DNA of 64,000 bases, from the NCBI GenBank assembly GCA_018136815.1, contig CM030933.1:3812106-3876105 (forward strand), written 5' to 3'. Under the pieces are notes generated by a model, which saw nothing but the letters and a program-made list of their open reading frames with translations, made no database searches and was not told the DNA's origin. Within the stretch, counting starts at the first letter, position 1; every line of letters starts with the position of its first letter. This document shows, piece by piece, positions 62,794 to 64,000 of this stretch. Made by a program: the position numbers and the translations under genes. The stretch comes from Isochrysis galbana (Eukaryota; Haptophyta; Isochrysidales; Isochrysidaceae).

Positions 62794-62945
62794 GTCGGAG
62801 TTTTATTGTTGTGTTAGTATAACCTTAGTGCTGCGGGACCGTAGCCCTTCGACTGCGACGGAGCCCCTACCCCGCGATGGCGGTGTGCGCGGTTGGCACA
62901 TGGCTCGTCCGGTGTATGTGGCTAGGAATGCTAGCTAACAAGATG
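62794..62945 (+). promoter_or_regulatory. Conserved upstream block copy 4 (upstream of the F-box/SPRY gene)
   Basis: Read toward the gene (minus strand): CACCGCCATCGCGGGGTAGG, then GCACTAAGGTTATACTAAC, then ACAACAATAAAACTCCGAC ending at 62794. It has the same order and orientation as at 25564, 51033 and 53686. Confidence 0.45.
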
Positions 62946-63301
62946 TCCCACGACGCTATAAGTTTTAACGTAGTACCCTCGCCGAGAGTCGAGAGGTCGA
63001 GAGGTCACCGCGTCACCGCTCACCGCTCACCGCACTCTCAATCATCAATCTCAATCTCCATGACACAAGCGCGCGTGTCGACGCTCAACACAACATCGAA
63101 TGGTCTCGACGAATTCGATAAAAATCTTTCCTTCGAATTTGTGGCTGTCGAGTGCGCCACGCGTTCCCACAACTGTGTCGCATTCGCGAGTCGACACTCG
63201 TTAGGCTTCTCTTCGTCGTTCGGTATTATCGTTATAATTCTCTCGTTCTCGTCCTCGGTCAAAAGGTTCGCTTGGACGCATAGGATCTTGGGTTGTCAAA
63301 A
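62946..63301. repeat. Repeat partner of 35868-35990
   Basis: 63165-63285 matches 35868-35990 in reverse orientation. On the minus strand this copy keeps a 74-residue frame (ENERIITIIPNDEEKPNECR ...) that could be a retrotransposon gag-like remnant, but no domain is recognisable. Confidence 0.4.
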
Positions 63302-64000
63302 CCTACTTTTATAAGTGGGGGTCAATGGGGGCCTCGCGCCCCCCACTCTCCATCGCGGACACCCCCCGGGGTGGGACCGTACACTCAACCCCAGCCCCTG
63401 CCCTTTGGCAGGGGTTGGGCAAAAAAAAAACATCTGAAGATTCAGGCTACTACCGCTAGCTATAAAGGACCACGCACTCACGGTACCGACTCATGCCATC
63501 GCCTATACCCCAGAACACTCACTCCCTTTACACTACCCCCTTCATTCCTTTGTCTTTGGTATCGGGGGGGGGGGCCGCGTGCACTACGACGGGCCAAGCG
63601 CAAGGGGTGGGCTGGGGCAGACCTGTTGTTGGGTGTTCCTGTGGCAGACAAGCGTAAACGCCCTTTGAATTTGGCAGGGGTTGGGCAATCAACACTCTGG
63701 CCCAGACCCCTAGTGGGCGCGGGCCGAGACTCGCACTCCCACGCCCAGCATGGGCCTGCCCTCGAGCTGACTCCCCCCCCTCCCCTGGTCGCCAGGCAGA
63801 CAGAGGCCACCGGGAGGCTCCAATGGCCAGCGTGGCAAGCGTGGGAGAGGCAGGGGGGGCCAGGGGCTGAGCCCCAGCCTCCACTGCCCCCTGAGCTGCC
63901 CTTGCTGGCCCTCTGGGAGCCCCCAAAGGCCCTCTGAGAGCAGGCCGTGGCGCGCCGCATGGCGACGCGCCGCAGGGAGAGGGGTGGAGGAGAATGGAGA
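63302..64000 (+). mobile_element. Hairpin family C retroelement, runs off the window, interrupted by family D
   Basis: Hairpin CCTACTT-TTAT-AAGTGGG at 63302-63319, then GGTCA and ATGGGGGC, the GCGGACACCCCCCGGGG block, then, after the inserted piece, the GC-rich core (63690-63960). The 3' end is outside the window. Confidence 0.75.
63423..63669 (-). mobile_element. 5'-truncated family D copy with 19-bp target duplication inside family C
   Basis: Duplicates TTTGGCAGGGGTTGGGCAA at 63404-63422 and 63670-63688. The 247-bp insert is, on the minus strand, the family D 3' part ending CTGAATCTTCAGATG plus a T-run at 63423. Confidence 0.88.

Overview
The window is nuclear DNA of a eukaryote with spliced genes and many retroelements. 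It is most likely a microalga with a complex (secondary-type) plastid; a haptophyte-like organism fits but is not proven. Spliceosomal introns can be read in five genes: 18 GT-AG and one probable GC-AG. A UDP-sulfoquinovose synthase (plastid sulfolipid pathway) and a MutS2-type protein both start with a signal-peptide-like segment. The other genes are ordinary eukaryotic housekeeping or signalling genes: eIF5B, mitoribosomal mS34, a riboflavin-transporter-like protein, a DYRK-like kinase, an F-box/SPRY protein and a phosphatase with EF-hands. There is no operon structure, and no rRNA, convincing tRNA or CRISPR array.

Layout. 0-5.1 kb: eIF5B with an unusual N-terminus. 5-10.8 kb: relics, namely a biotin carboxylase exon pair, a secreted-protein first exon and three fragments of LINE-type retrotransposons. 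10.8-13.4 kb (-): a protein with the order ankyrin-TPR-ankyrin-TPR. 13.7-15.2 kb: short retroelements. 15.9-18.8 kb (-): nine-exon SQD1. 18.9-22.1 kb: GA/GT simple repeats and a retroelement. 22-30 kb: sparse, with a few small or unrecognised ORFs. 30.5-32.1 kb (-): kinase. 33.8-35.6 kb: a LINE inside another retroelement, each with its own target-site duplication. 37.2-39.4 kb: coiled-coil protein. 39.9-42.9 kb: an unknown gene split by a 2.4 kb retroelement that itself carries an AT-rich coding island. 43.4-45 kb: SLC52-like transporter between two transposase-like relics. 46-51 kb: mS34 and MutS2-like. 51.2-53.2 kb: an inverted-repeat element around an unknown ORF. 54.6-57.6 kb: four-exon phosphatase/EF-hand gene. 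58.6-60.3 kb: a small gene beginning MGQYF and a second copy of its 3' end. 60.8-61.3 kb: a complete hAT-type MITE. 61.6-62.6 kb (-): F-box/SPRY gene. The rest is retroelement debris.

The least expected structure is a set of short GC-rich retroelements (called here hairpin families A, C and D). Each begins at or within a few bases of its insertion boundary with an 18-20 nt inverted repeat, followed 4-5 nt later by ATGG. Five insertions of this set or of the LINE are delimited by 16-21 bp target-site duplications read directly from the sequence, which gives the order of nesting. A second pattern is a conserved block of about 45 nt, in the same relative orientation, upstream of four unrelated genes. 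All product names come from reading the sequence; no database search was run.
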